Assembly (NCBI RefSeq): GCF_947495845.1 | Contig: NZ_CANMAO010000010.1 | Location: 60,505-124,504, forward strand | Direction: 5' to 3' | Length of the DNA: 64,000 bases | Source: an uncultured Endozoicomonas sp. | Lineage (GTDB): Bacteria > Pseudomonadota > Gammaproteobacteria > Pseudomonadales > Endozoicomonadaceae | Shown here: positions 47,253 through 55,873 of the stretch, one piece after another | How positions within the stretch are numbered: position 1 is the first letter of the stretch | Layout: the number at the start of each line of letters is the position of its first letter | Position numbers and translations under genes: made by a program | The notes under the pieces: generated by a model | Database searches by the model: none | The model's input: only the letters and a program-made list of their open reading frames with translations | Told to the model about the DNA's origin: nothing

Positions 47253-47293
47253 ATTTTTTATTATTGGTCACCAATAGACACTATCACCGTTGG

Positions 47294-47737
47294 TCATTCA
47301 ATCAAATACCGGGCACCTGGTCCACGATCAGAAACGTTATCGTTAGGATTAGTCAAAGAACACCGTTTCAGCGATAAACAGCCGCAACCAATGCAGCCTG
47401 AAAGATTATGCCTCAAGTTCTGCATCTGATTAATTTTATCATCCAGAATATCACCCCACTGTCGTGAAAGACGCTCCCAGTCTCTTTTTGTTGGTGTGCG
47501 ACTGTCGGGCAAACTGCGAAATGCTTCACCGATCTCTTCAAGGGTTAAGCCAAGGTTCTGTGCCACTTTGATCACGGCAATTCGACGAATCATACTGCTG
47601 TGATAACGGCGCTGATTGCCTGCCGTACGTGTTGAAGAAATCAGCCCTCGGGTTTCATAGAATCGCAGAGCTGAGGCTGCTACATCACAACGTTTAGCAA
47701 CTTCCGTAATGGTTAGATATTTGGGTGCTTTTGCCAT
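47294..47737 (-). CDS. soxR: redox-sensitive MerR-type regulator SoxR
   Basis: 147 residues from the Met at 47737 (MAKAPKYLTITEVAKRCDVA). The MerR HTH is followed by RFYETRGLISSTRTAGNQRR and a dimer helix. The C-terminal [2Fe-2S] motif CIGCGCLSLKRC gives Cys115, Cys118, Cys120 and Cys126, the exact C-x2-C-x-C-x5-C spacing of SoxR. It senses redox-cycling compounds through oxidation of the cluster. A perfect palindrome 40 nt upstream is a likely SoxR box. No soxS is adjacent, as is normal outside enterics; targets here may be soxR itself and the DUF1624 gene. Confidence 0.93.
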   Translation of the reverse strand: MAKAPKYLTITEVAKRCDVAASALRFYETRGLISSTRTAGNQRRYHSSMIRRIAVIKVAQNLGLTLEEIGEAFRSLPDSRTPTKRDWERLSRQWGDILDDKINQMQNLRHNLSGCIGCGCLSLKRCSLTNPNDNVSDRGPGARYLIE

Positions 47738-47777
47738 AACACAGCTTTCAATGGATACAGACAAAGCTAATCATAAC

Positions 47778-47793
47778 TTAAAGTTAACTTTAA
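47778..47793. promoter_or_regulatory. SoxR-box-like palindrome
   Basis: TTAAAGTTAACTTTAA is a perfect 16-bp palindrome centred about 49 nt upstream of the soxR ATG. Its core AAGTTAACTT equals the core of known SoxR operators. This implies autoregulation. The palindrome is seen; function is inferred. Confidence 0.6.
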
Positions 47794-47923
47794 CATAAAC
47801 ACCTAATAAAATTGTTAAAGAAGTCTTCTCGCTCAAGTCGCCAGTTTAAGTAAAATTATTGAAATAAGTGATTTAGCAGTGATGGAATTACGAGGGATTT
47901 AGACGGGTCAAACAACTTTCTGC

Positions 47924-48391
47924 TTATATGATCATACTACAACGTTGAATAAATTCAGCCACCGTCGTACGAAAGCCATTTAGCTTCAGATCAAATTGTA
48001 TAATGCGATCGCTAGAGGTGGATCTGACTTTTAGGTTTTTTCCTTTAGCCAGTTGATGGATGATCTGACCAAACATCCACTCTTGCTCATCTCTCAATAT
48101 CACAGACTGGCTAAACCCTTCCAGGTTCGTCGATAATGAATGAAAGTTATGCGACTCCTGATCATCAATACTAAGTTCGACAGCACCGCTCTTTGCGCTT
48201 GAATCAGGCAATTGTGATGATTGAACAACAATGACTTTTGCTCTGGTTTGAGGTTCGCAGCCAATCGTTACCGACTGCCCTACTGCTTCATTATTCATTA
48301 CCAAAAGAAGCCCCATTTCATCAGACAGCACTTGTTGCGGCAGCATGAGCCATAACAATGCGATTAATCCTGCTACCTTCCATGTGTTCAT
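47924..48391 (-). CDS. small exported protein of unknown function
   Basis: 155 residues. A good signal peptide (VAGLIALLWLMLPQQVLSDE) with a probable cleavage after LS is followed by a ~130-residue periplasmic or secreted domain, beta-rich, with two cysteines (IGCEP and FIQRCSMII) that may form a disulfide. I do not recognise the family. It is isolated: soxR lies 187 nt downstream on the same strand. Confidence 0.65.
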   Translation of the reverse strand: MNTWKVAGLIALLWLMLPQQVLSDEMGLLLVMNNEAVGQSVTIGCEPQTRAKVIVVQSSQLPDSSAKSGAVELSIDDQESHNFHSLSTNLEGFSQSVILRDEQEWMFGQIIHQLAKGKNLKVRSTSSDRIIQFDLKLNGFRTTVAEFIQRCSMII

Positions 48392-48704
48392 ATCGCTTCC
48401 CCGTCGCTGACCTGCTCGTCCATGAGCATCAAGGCCGTATCTGAAATCATGGAAATATCATCAATGATCTGGATATAGAATGCTATTCGACCTTTTGATA
48501 GAGCGGTAAGGAGAAGGGGCGATCGTGAACCAACAGTCGAGGGGTAAATCAGAAGAATACTGAAAAATTAGTACTTAAGTATGAGTGTTTAGCGTTGATA
48601 GGGTCAGCGGATAATCGTATAAGAATGAGAAAGTCATTTTGAACACTGCTAACAACTCTGGTAGCAAACAGTGCAATTAGAAGAATAGATATGAGAAACA
48701 AATA
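48392..48704. other. intergenic region without visible genes
   Basis: About 310 nt between the exported-protein gene and the tRNA pair. I see no ORF with a plausible start, no repeat and no clear promoter. Confidence 0.4.
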
Positions 48705-48795
48705 TGGCGGAGGGACAGGGATTCGAACCCTGGGTAGGCTATTAACCTACGCTGGTTTTCAAGACCAGTGCTTTCAACCGCTCAGCCATCCCTCC
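48705..48795 (-). tRNA. tRNA-Ser(UGA), copy 2 of a tandem pair
   Basis: 91 nt including encoded CCA. Acceptor stem GGAGGGA/TCCCTCC, discriminator G, D-arm GGCTGAGCGGTTGAAAGC, anticodon loop CTTGAAA giving UGA, long class II variable arm (GTAGG/CCTAC) and T-loop GTTCGAATC. Differs from its neighbour by paired changes in the anticodon stem and the variable arm. Confidence 0.97.
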
Positions 48796-48853
48796 AAGGA
48801 TGATCTTTCTGCCGCAGATGGCATCAGAAACTATGTTATAAAACATGCTGAAA

Positions 48854-48944
48854 TGGCGGAGGGACAGGGATTCGAACCCTGGGTGGGCTATTAACCCACG
48901 CCGGTTTTCAAGACCGGTGCTTTCAACCGCTCAGCCATCCCTCC
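48854..48944 (-). tRNA. tRNA-Ser(UGA), copy 1 of a tandem pair
   Basis: 91 nt including encoded CCA; same architecture as the downstream copy but with CCGGT/ACCGG in the anticodon stem and GTGGG/CCCAC in the variable arm. Transcribed first from the promoter at 48957-48984; 58 nt separate the two genes. Confidence 0.97.
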
Positions 48945-48956
48945 GCGACGAGGCAA

Positions 48957-48984
48957 ATACTACCTGAAAACAGAATTCTGTCAA
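48957..48984 (-). promoter_or_regulatory. sigma-70 promoter of the tRNA-Ser pair
   Basis: Minus strand: -35 TTGACA (48984-48979), 16-nt spacer, -10 TAGTAT (48962-48957), then the GC-rich discriminator GCCTCGTCGC immediately before the first tRNA. A perfect -35 and GC-rich discriminator are typical of growth-rate-controlled stable RNA promoters. Confidence 0.8.
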
Positions 48985-49083
48985 CGCCTTGATCGTTGAA
49001 GGCACTCACAAAGGCACCTTCTTTACGGCCATTACCACCAGACATACCATCAACCCGGATGCAGTACCGTAGTTTTACTTGAA

Positions 49084-49899
49084 TCACCGCTTACCAAAGC
49101 GGGGAGCCAGCTTCACCATCTGCTGTAGAAGCCAGTTTAATGTTCTTGGCATCAAGCGCGCCTGAATGTACGTCAACTTGCCCATAATGCCCGGTACAAT
49201 CATATACTGCTTGCGTCTGATGCCCTTCATGGCTGCCCGGGTCACAGTACTTACCGGTATTGTCCCACCAATGTCTTTGATAAAGCGGGTTTCCGGTAAC
49301 ACATGATCCCGCTCTGCGGCTACCATTGGGGTATCCACTTCTGGCGGGCAAAGCACTGACACCGCAATACCGTGACCGTGCAACTCCTGTCGTAAAGCGC
49401 CAGCCATACCCAGCACCGCAAACTTGGACGCACTATAGGCACTGTAACCATAGGTTGACACTGTGCTGGCCAGCGAACCGACAAAGCAGACATGACCAGA
49501 CTTCTGTGAAACCATCTCCGGTAGAAATGCTTTGGCAACCGCTCTGCTGCCAAGAACATTTGTATTCAGAATACGCTCAAAATCTTCATCGCTCTGATCC
49601 AGAAATCGTATGCTTTGCAGAATTCCGGCACTGAGGATTAACAAATCAGGCATGATGCCTTCTTGCTGAATAGCGTCAACACAGCTTTGCAATTGTACTT
49701 TATTAGCGACATCAACGGAGAAGGTGAGTATTTTTTGCTGCTCATTCAACGCCAACTGACGACACTGATCTTTTGCTGAACTGAGTTTTTCTGTGTTTCG
49801 AGCCAGCAAAATAATGTTGCAACCTTTTGCAGCATAAGCTTTTGCCAGATCAAGACCAATCCCACTGGAACCACCACTGACCAATACAGTTCTGAACAT
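49084..49899 (-). CDS. short-chain dehydrogenase/reductase, 3-ketodihydrosphingosine reductase-like
   Basis: 271 residues. Classical SDR: NAD(P)-binding VSGGSSGIGLDLAKAY (residues 7-22), ILSAGI, catalytic Ser142 or Ser145, Tyr155 and Lys159 in YGYSAYSASKF. The C-terminal region (YMIVPGIMGKLTYIQARLMP) with a hydrophobic/basic membrane-facing helix resembles the KDSR/TSC10 branch, which reduces 3-ketosphinganine, but similar bacterial SDRs act on other lipids. No serine palmitoyltransferase gene is in the window, so the substrate is open. Monocistronic. Confidence 0.85.
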   Translation of the reverse strand: MFRTVLVSGGSSGIGLDLAKAYAAKGCNIILLARNTEKLSSAKDQCRQLALNEQQKILTFSVDVANKVQLQSCVDAIQQEGIMPDLLILSAGILQSIRFLDQSDEDFERILNTNVLGSRAVAKAFLPEMVSQKSGHVCFVGSLASTVSTYGYSAYSASKFAVLGMAGALRQELHGHGIAVSVLCPPEVDTPMVAAERDHVLPETRFIKDIGGTIPVSTVTRAAMKGIRRKQYMIVPGIMGKLTYIQARLMPRTLNWLLQQMVKLAPRFGKR

Positions 49900-50054
49900 C
49901 TCTACTTCCCAACGTTGTTTTTTTTATGCGTGAAATACTAACAACGAATAGTGGGCGGGTCACTGAACACCATCAACACTTGTCACAATTTCTTAATGTT
50001 CGAAAGCTATAACAAGAGAGGTCTCTCATCTAATTATTCCAAACCTGGTGCCCA

Positions 50055-51764
50055 ATGATCATAAAACAACTCGCAACCATCCCTCTTGTCACTACGCTCG
50101 CTCTATCGGGCTGTGCAGTTGATAGACAATCAGCCAATATCGATCACCCGGAAATTCAGCCGGTCGGTCGTTTCGCATCAGGCACATTCTTTGATGGCGC
50201 CGCAGAAATTGTCGACTGGCACAACGAAAGTCAGTCGATCTTTGTCGTCAATGCTGGAGACAAAAGTGTCGACATTCTGGATGCCAGTCGTTTAACCAGT
50301 GAAGCACTGGCAAACCCACTGACCGATTCAAACCTGACCAAACGAGGCAGTATTGATCTGCAAGGCTATCTACCAAACATCGAGCTCGGTGCTGCCAACA
50401 GTCTTTCGGTGCATGATAATTTACTGGCGGTAGCTGTCGAGGCTGCCAACAAACAGGAACTGGGGGTTGTGATTCTGTTTACTATCAACCATCAGGGCAC
50501 TGTCACTTACAAAGACTACGTTCATACCTCTGCCCTGCCCGATATGGTGACATTCACGCCAAATGGACAGTATGTGCTTGTCGCTAATGAAGGTGAGCCT
50601 TCCAAAGATTATAAAGTAGATCCAGAAGGTTCTATCAGCCGAATTGAGATCCTCAATAATGGCACGGTTGGTAACGTTACACAGATAGGGTTTTCAGACT
50701 TTAATCAATACGGTTCCCGCCATCATGAACTCAGCGACCAAGTCCGTGTTTTTGGGCGTAATGCCACGGTCGCTCAAGATCTGGAGCCCGAATACATTAC
50801 GGTTTCCGAAGATTCAAAGATGGCTTTTGTCAGCCTGCAGGAAAACAACGCACAGGCCATTATTGATATCGAGCGGGCCGAGGTCGTCAAGATCTTTCCC
50901 CTGGGTTATAAAGATTATGGAAAATATACGGCAGATATCAGCAATAAAGATGGTGGTGTCAACCTGAAAACCTGGTCGGGCGTATATGGCATGTATCAGC
51001 CTGACACCATTGCCTCTTATCAAGTGGATGGAAAAACCTATGTCGTGTCTGCCAACGAAGGCGATGCCCGGGACTATTGGTATAACAGCCCATCTAAAAG
51101 TGACTGCATTGCTTCCGGCGGCCTTAAATACGACGAAGAGGATGGTTGCCTAGCCTTCACCGAAGAATTTCGCGTTAAGAAAATCAAGGTGTCCAACAAC
51201 CACCCTAACGCGTCAAAAGCTAAAGATAATGCCGGGCTGGCTCGGTTAAAAATCACCAATACATTAGGCGACACAGACAATGATGGCCAGTTCGAACAAC
51301 TCTACGCTTATGGCGGTCGGTCGTTTTCAATCTGGGACGAAGCAGGAAATCTTGTGTTTGATTCTGGTGATGATTTTGAGCGCATCACGGCGGACATTCT
51401 CAAATCCGACTTCAACAACAATGACGATGAAACCAAAGGTGATAATCGCAGTGATGACAAAGGCCCTGAACCTGAAGCCCTTGCCATCGGTGAAATGAAT
51501 GGACGACATTATGCATTTATAGGCCTTGAGCGCACCGGCGGCCTGTTTATGTACGACATCTCCCGACCTGATGCGCCAGAATATGTCCGCTATATTCATA
51601 ATCGTGATTTTTCTGTTGATGTATCTGATCAACCAGAACTGGCTGGTGATCTGTCGCCTGAAGGCATGGTGTTTATCGATAAAGCGGACAGCCCAACAGG
51701 CAACCCACTGTTGGTGATTGGCCACGAAGTATCTGGATCAACATTAGTCTATGAGCTTTTCTGA
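50055..51764 (+). CDS. choice-of-anchor I family surface lipoprotein
   Basis: 569 residues. Lipoprotein signal MIIKQLATIPLVTTLALSGC with lipobox Cys20. The mature part is a beta-propeller-like domain: SIFVVNAGDKSVDILDASRL, YVLVANEGEPSKDYKVDPEG, GSISRIEI, YVVSANEGDARDYW, AYGGRSFSIWDE and GPEPEALAIGEMNGRHYAFI. These motifs mark the choice-of-anchor I family (related to eukaryotic mesenchyme-specific surface glycoproteins and phytase-like propellers). Function unproven; probably an outer-membrane-attached exported protein. Convergent with the acyl-CoA dehydrogenase gene. Confidence 0.85.
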   Translation: MIIKQLATIPLVTTLALSGCAVDRQSANIDHPEIQPVGRFASGTFFDGAAEIVDWHNESQSIFVVNAGDKSVDILDASRLTSEALANPLTDSNLTKRGSIDLQGYLPNIELGAANSLSVHDNLLAVAVEAANKQELGVVILFTINHQGTVTYKDYVHTSALPDMVTFTPNGQYVLVANEGEPSKDYKVDPEGSISRIEILNNGTVGNVTQIGFSDFNQYGSRHHELSDQVRVFGRNATVAQDLEPEYITVSEDSKMAFVSLQENNAQAIIDIERAEVVKIFPLGYKDYGKYTADISNKDGGVNLKTWSGVYGMYQPDTIASYQVDGKTYVVSANEGDARDYWYNSPSKSDCIASGGLKYDEEDGCLAFTEEFRVKKIKVSNNHPNASKAKDNAGLARLKITNTLGDTDNDGQFEQLYAYGGRSFSIWDEAGNLVFDSGDDFERITADILKSDFNNNDDETKGDNRSDDKGPEPEALAIGEMNGRHYAFIGLERTGGLFMYDISRPDAPEYVRYIHNRDFSVDVSDQPELAGDLSPEGMVFIDKADSPTGNPLLVIGHEVSGSTLVYELF

Positions 51765-51833
51765 TCTAACCCAGGCATAAAGAGGATGCGGTTTTGGGTA
51801 AACCCATACCACATCCATTCAATTAAAGCGCAA

Positions 51834-53624
51834 TTAGAACCAGTTGCTCTGCATATCGAATACGGTCTGATCCGCTGCTTTCATAACGGCAATGTCACGC
51901 TGAACAGTCGGCAGTTCCCAGGCAAAGAAATAGTGCGCCGCCTGCACCTTACCCCGATAGAAAGCCTGCTCTTGTTCGCTACAATCTCCGGCCAGCTTTG
52001 CCTGCGCAATACCAGCTTGCTTTAACCATTGCCAGGCGACAACGGTATGCCCCATCAATGTTAAAAATGCATGACTATTGGCCAACGCTTTATCGGGATT
52101 TTCACGCAACTGCCGACCCACCGTCATCATGATTTCGGTGATCGCTGCCAGAGTGGATTGCAGTTGAGTCACCCAGTCGTTAAATACTTCAGGACTGTTC
52201 TCCATCGTCAGCGTCATTTCTCTATGCAGTAATTTAAGCCCCTGACCAGATTGCATCCAAACTTTGCGACCCAATAAATCGATAGACTGTATACCGTTGG
52301 TTCCCTCATGAATCGGGTTCAGACGGTTATCTCGCCAGCACTGCTCTACTGGGTATTCACGGGTATAGCCGGCACCGCCAAGCACCTGAATTGCCAAATC
52401 ATTGGCTTTTAGACAAAACTCCGAAGGCCAGGCCTTGAGTATGGGTGTTAAGAGATCCAGTAACAGCTGAGCCTCTTCGCGCTTGCTGCTGCTTGCACTG
52501 TTGATATCATCCACAAGACTGCAGCCGTATAACCCAAGAGCCAAACCGCCTTCTGTGTAGGCTTTCTGAGCCAACAGCATACGTTTCACATCGACATGTT
52601 CAATAATTGACAGTGGTTTTGAATCCGGGTGGCTGTTGGATGGCGACCTGCCCTGCTCCCGAGTCCGGGCATACTCTAATGAGTGCTGATAACCTCGGTA
52701 ACCTAAAGAGGTCGCGCCCATGCCCACCATGATTCTCGCCTCATTCATCATCTGAAACATGTACTTCAACCCCTGATGCGGCTCGCCAATCAAGTAGCCG
52801 ACACAGTTACCCTGTTCTCCAAAGTTTAGGGCGGTTGAGGTTGTCCCGCGGTACCCAAGCTTGTGAAATAATCCTGCCAACGCCACATCGTTACGCTCAG
52901 CCGGTTCACCGTTTTCATCCAGAAGAAATTTAGGCACCAGAAACAACGAAATGCCTTTCACCCCGGCAGGTGCGCCTTCGATTTTGGCAAGAACCAGATG
53001 AATGATGTTATCGCTGAGTTCATGATCTCCGGCGGAGATATACACTTTGTGCCCTTTGATTCGATAGGAACCATCATCCGAGGGCGTCGCTTTGGTGACG
53101 ATGTCCGCCAGAGAAGAGCCTGCCTGAGGCTCCGTCAGTGCCATGGTTCCGGTAAAACGACCTTTAAACATGGGCGGCAGAAATTGTTGCTTTAGATCAT
53201 CAGACGCAAAATGTTTGATCACCCGAGCGGCGGCTGTCGTAAGAAAAGGATAAGCGACAGTGGAGACATTGGCTGCACTCATTACTGCCATGCAAGCGGA
53301 CATCACCGACTCTGGTAGTTGCATGCCGCCATTTTCATAGAGCTCTCTCCCAGCAATAAATCCGGCGCCAGCGATTGCGTCAAAAGCATCTTTCACTTCC
53401 GGTCGCATGGTGACCTTTTCACCGTCAAACACTGGCTCCTGTTCATCCACCAAACGGTTATGGTCAACCAGATAATCCCGGGCTATTTTTTCGGCGACAT
53501 CGAGGACCGATTCAAACGTTTCCCGGTCGTGATCCTGAAATGCACTGCGGGTACACAGTTGTTCTACATTGAGCATGTCATAAAGCTGAAATGCCAGTTC
53601 CCGTCGATCAATTAAGGTGTCCAT
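51834..53624 (-). CDS. acyl-CoA dehydrogenase, DmdC-like long subfamily
   Basis: 596 residues, longer than classical acyl-CoA dehydrogenases (~390), with N- and C-terminal extensions as in DmdC-type enzymes. FAD-binding [20 protein letters not shown] and [11 protein letters not shown], then [40 protein letters not shown] and the catalytic Glu region [20 protein letters not shown]. DmdC oxidises 3-methylmercaptopropionyl-CoA in DMSP breakdown, but close paralogues act on ordinary acyl-CoAs. No dmdA, dmdB or dmdD is nearby, so the substrate cannot be fixed. Likely feeds electrons to ETF. Confidence 0.87.
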   Translation of the reverse strand: MDTLIDRRELAFQLYDMLNVEQLCTRSAFQDHDRETFESVLDVAEKIARDYLVDHNRLVDEQEPVFDGEKVTMRPEVKDAFDAIAGAGFIAGRELYENGGMQLPESVMSACMAVMSAANVSTVAYPFLTTAAARVIKHFASDDLKQQFLPPMFKGRFTGTMALTEPQAGSSLADIVTKATPSDDGSYRIKGHKVYISAGDHELSDNIIHLVLAKIEGAPAGVKGISLFLVPKFLLDENGEPAERNDVALAGLFHKLGYRGTTSTALNFGEQGNCVGYLIGEPHQGLKYMFQMMNEARIMVGMGATSLGYRGYQHSLEYARTREQGRSPSNSHPDSKPLSIIEHVDVKRMLLAQKAYTEGGLALGLYGCSLVDDINSASSSKREEAQLLLDLLTPILKAWPSEFCLKANDLAIQVLGGAGYTREYPVEQCWRDNRLNPIHEGTNGIQSIDLLGRKVWMQSGQGLKLLHREMTLTMENSPEVFNDWVTQLQSTLAAITEIMMTVGRQLRENPDKALANSHAFLTLMGHTVVAWQWLKQAGIAQAKLAGDCSEQEQAFYRGKVQAAHYFFAWELPTVQRDIAVMKAADQTVFDMQSNWF

Positions 53625-54136
53625 CAGTCGCTCTTCTTATTATGTATTTTATGAGCGGTAGGATGACAAAATTCCAGGGAAAACTGTAGCCTCAGATATG
53701 ACATAACTCTGCTCACGCATGAAATTCATAAAAAAACATATTAATTTGGCTGATTTTGACGCATTAAGACGATGTTTTCTAAACATTGACCGGTATCAAA
53801 TCCATCATAACTTCCTCACTTTTTTGCTTAATACGCCAACATTTCTGCCTGCTCCATTATTGACCCTGAGATTTGATTCCCTTAATGTCTATATCCAACC
53901 ATCCCAGAAACGCATAGGAATCAGGCGAACTATTCAATGGGCAATTTCAACGCTTCCAGATCCTGGATATTACTCGACTTTAAAACCGCTTTTTCGTTCC
54001 CTCATTAATTCCTTTCTATTCGCTTTCCAGCTATAGACAGCTTCGTGCCGTCTTAAGTGGCTTCATCGTGCGCCTGATCTTTATTCAGTTTCGCAGGATT
54101 TCATTCGGCCACTAAAAAAGCCTCTGGCGAATACCT
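53625..54136. other. intergenic region upstream of tnaA without recognised genes
   Basis: About 510 nt. A 105-codon frame at 53719-54036 has no recognisable domain or Shine-Dalgarno and is probably noise. A palindromic repeat follows at 54137-54266. I find no tnaC-type leader with a critical Trp codon near tnaA. Confidence 0.4.
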
Positions 54137-54266
54137 CTATACCCGTCGCCTTTCAAGTTGCTACTTTGTTGGCTGTCCTCACTCACCCCAATCACCTACT
54201 ACTCGTAGGCTCATGGGGATTCACTCGGTTGCCGCCGCGTAGCAACTTGAAATCCTTTGGGTATAG
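54137..54266. repeat. 130-bp imperfect palindromic intergenic repeat upstream of tnaA
   Basis: The outer arms CTATACCC/GGGTATAG and TTTCAAGTTGCTAC/GTAGCAACTTGAAA enclose an inner stem (CCCCAATCACCTAC with GTAGGCTCATGGGG), so the whole unit folds into a long two-part hairpin. It starts CTATACCC and ends GGGTATAG without an ORF. It is unrelated in sequence to the MITE at 22334. It ends 80 nt before the tnaA ATG, so it may alter tnaA transcription or act as an upstream terminator. Confidence 0.8.
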
Positions 54267-54346
54267 ATCATTTCGACGAATTTAATTTACGAGCATCGTG
54301 CTCAAACCGATAACAAATAAATAGTTAAGAGATAACAGGTGCAGTC

Positions 54347-55765
54347 ATGGAAAACTTTAAACATCTTCCAGAACCATTTCGTATTCGTGTTGTTGAGCCG
54401 GTAAAACGCACTACCCGTGAGTATCGCGAAGAAGCCATTCTCAAAGCAGGCATGAACCCATTTCTGCTGGACAGTGATGACGTGTTTATTGATTTGCTTA
54501 CCGACAGCGGTACCGGCTCCATCACGCAGAATATGCAAGCCGCCATGCTTCGTGGCGATGAAGCCTACAGTGGTAGCCGCAGTTATTATGCCTTGTCCAA
54601 TGCTGTGAAAGATATCTTCGGCTATGAGTACACCATCCCGACTCATCAGGGCCGTGGCGCAGAGCAAATTTACATCCCGGTGCTGATTAAAAAACGTGAA
54701 ACCGAAAAAGGCCTGGATCGCAGCAAGATGGTTGCTCTCTCCAACTACTTCTTTGACACCACTCAGGGTCACACGCAGGTAAACTGCTGTATGGCAAAGA
54801 ACGTCTATATTAAGGAAGCGTTTGATACTTCTGTTCGCGCTGACTTTAAAGGTGACTTTGATCTGGACAAACTGGAAGGTGAAATTCTGGATGCAGGTCC
54901 AGCCAACGTTCCTTACATTGTCAGCACCATCACCTGCAACTCCGCCGGTGGTCAGCCAGTTTCTATTGGCAACCTGAAGGCGGTGTATGACATCGCGCAA
55001 AAATACGACATTCCGGTGATCATGGACTCTGCCCGGTTTGCTGAAAACGCCTACTTTGTTCAGCAGCGCGAACCGGGTTACCAAGATTGGAGTATCGAAG
55101 CAATCACCCGTGAAGCTTATAAGTACGCAGACGGTCTGGCCATGTCCGCCAAGAAAGACGCCATGGTTCAAATGGGCGGCCTGCTCTGTTTTAAAGACGA
55201 CACCCTGTTTGATGTATACACCGAATGCCGTACGCTGTGCGTCGTCCAAGAAGGTTTCCCAACCTATGGTGGCTTGGAAGGCGGTGCCATGGAACGTCTG
55301 GCAGTTGGCCTTTACGACGGTATGCGTCAGGATTGGTTGGCTTACCGAATTAATCAGGTTGAATATCTGGTCAATGGTCTTGAAGCTTCAGGCGTTGCCT
55401 GTCAACAGGCTGGTGGTCATGCTGCCTTTGTGGATGCAGGTAAACTGCTGCCTCACATTCCTGCCGAACAATTTCCGGCTCATGCTCTGGCTTGTGAACT
55501 CTATAAAGTAGCGGGAATTCGTGCCGTTGAAATTGGCTCTTTGCTTCAGGGACGCGACCCAGCCACCGGCGAACAATATCCATGCCCGGCTGAATTATTG
55601 CGCCTGACCATTCCTCGAGCTACCTACACTCAAACTCATATGGATTTTGTGATCGAAGCCTTTGGAAAAGTGAAAGAGAACGCACATTATGTGAAAGGTC
55701 TGGAGTTTACTTACGAGCCTCCCGTTCTTCGCCATTTCACAGCCCGACTCAAAGAAGTGGGATAA
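54347..55765 (+). CDS. tnaA: tryptophanase (tryptophan indole-lyase)
   Basis: 472 residues, the normal length. It splits L-tryptophan into indole, pyruvate and ammonia with PLP. Landmarks: [20 protein letters not shown] at the start, [59 protein letters not shown] and the PLP lysine Lys270 in [13 protein letters not shown]. Shine-Dalgarno AGGTG 5 nt upstream. No tnaB permease follows. Indole made here could serve as a signal in host association (inference). Confidence 0.97.
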   Translation: MENFKHLPEPFRIRVVEPVKRTTREYREEAILKAGMNPFLLDSDDVFIDLLTDSGTGSITQNMQAAMLRGDEAYSGSRSYYALSNAVKDIFGYEYTIPTHQGRGAEQIYIPVLIKKRETEKGLDRSKMVALSNYFFDTTQGHTQVNCCMAKNVYIKEAFDTSVRADFKGDFDLDKLEGEILDAGPANVPYIVSTITCNSAGGQPVSIGNLKAVYDIAQKYDIPVIMDSARFAENAYFVQQREPGYQDWSIEAITREAYKYADGLAMSAKKDAMVQMGGLLCFKDDTLFDVYTECRTLCVVQEGFPTYGGLEGGAMERLAVGLYDGMRQDWLAYRINQVEYLVNGLEASGVACQQAGGHAAFVDAGKLLPHIPAEQFPAHALACELYKVAGIRAVEIGSLLQGRDPATGEQYPCPAELLRLTIPRATYTQTHMDFVIEAFGKVKENAHYVKGLEFTYEPPVLRHFTARLKEVG

Positions 55766-55803
55766 ATACCATTCATTTACTTTACGTTTTCATTTAGCTC
55801 AGT

Positions 55804-55830
55804 CGTGACTCAATACTATATTGAGTCACG
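55804..55830. terminator. hairpin between convergent tnaA and the large unknown gene
   Basis: Perfect 11-bp stem CGTGACTCAAT/ATTGAGTCACG with a 5-nt loop, 38 nt after the tnaA stop and 44 nt after the stop of the convergent gene. There is no T-run on either strand. Confidence 0.55.
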
Positions 55831-55873
55831 TTGGCACTGAAAGCTATCGAAAATACGACAACCTTTTATAAGC

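Noticed and set aside
48691..48894. 67-codon ORF on the plus strand across the tRNA genes
   Set aside because: It is the complement of two tRNA-Ser genes; the repeated peptide in it comes from the tRNA repeats.
53719..54036. 105-codon ORF upstream of tnaA
   Set aside because: No ribosome binding site, domain or codon bias; probably chance.
54267..54346. tnaC leader peptide before tnaA
   Set aside because: No short ORF with a critical Trp codon and rho-type features seen in the 80 nt available.
54302..55249. 315-codon ORF antisense to tnaA
   Set aside because: Shadow frame of a highly conserved enzyme gene; no Shine-Dalgarno and no recognisable domain.
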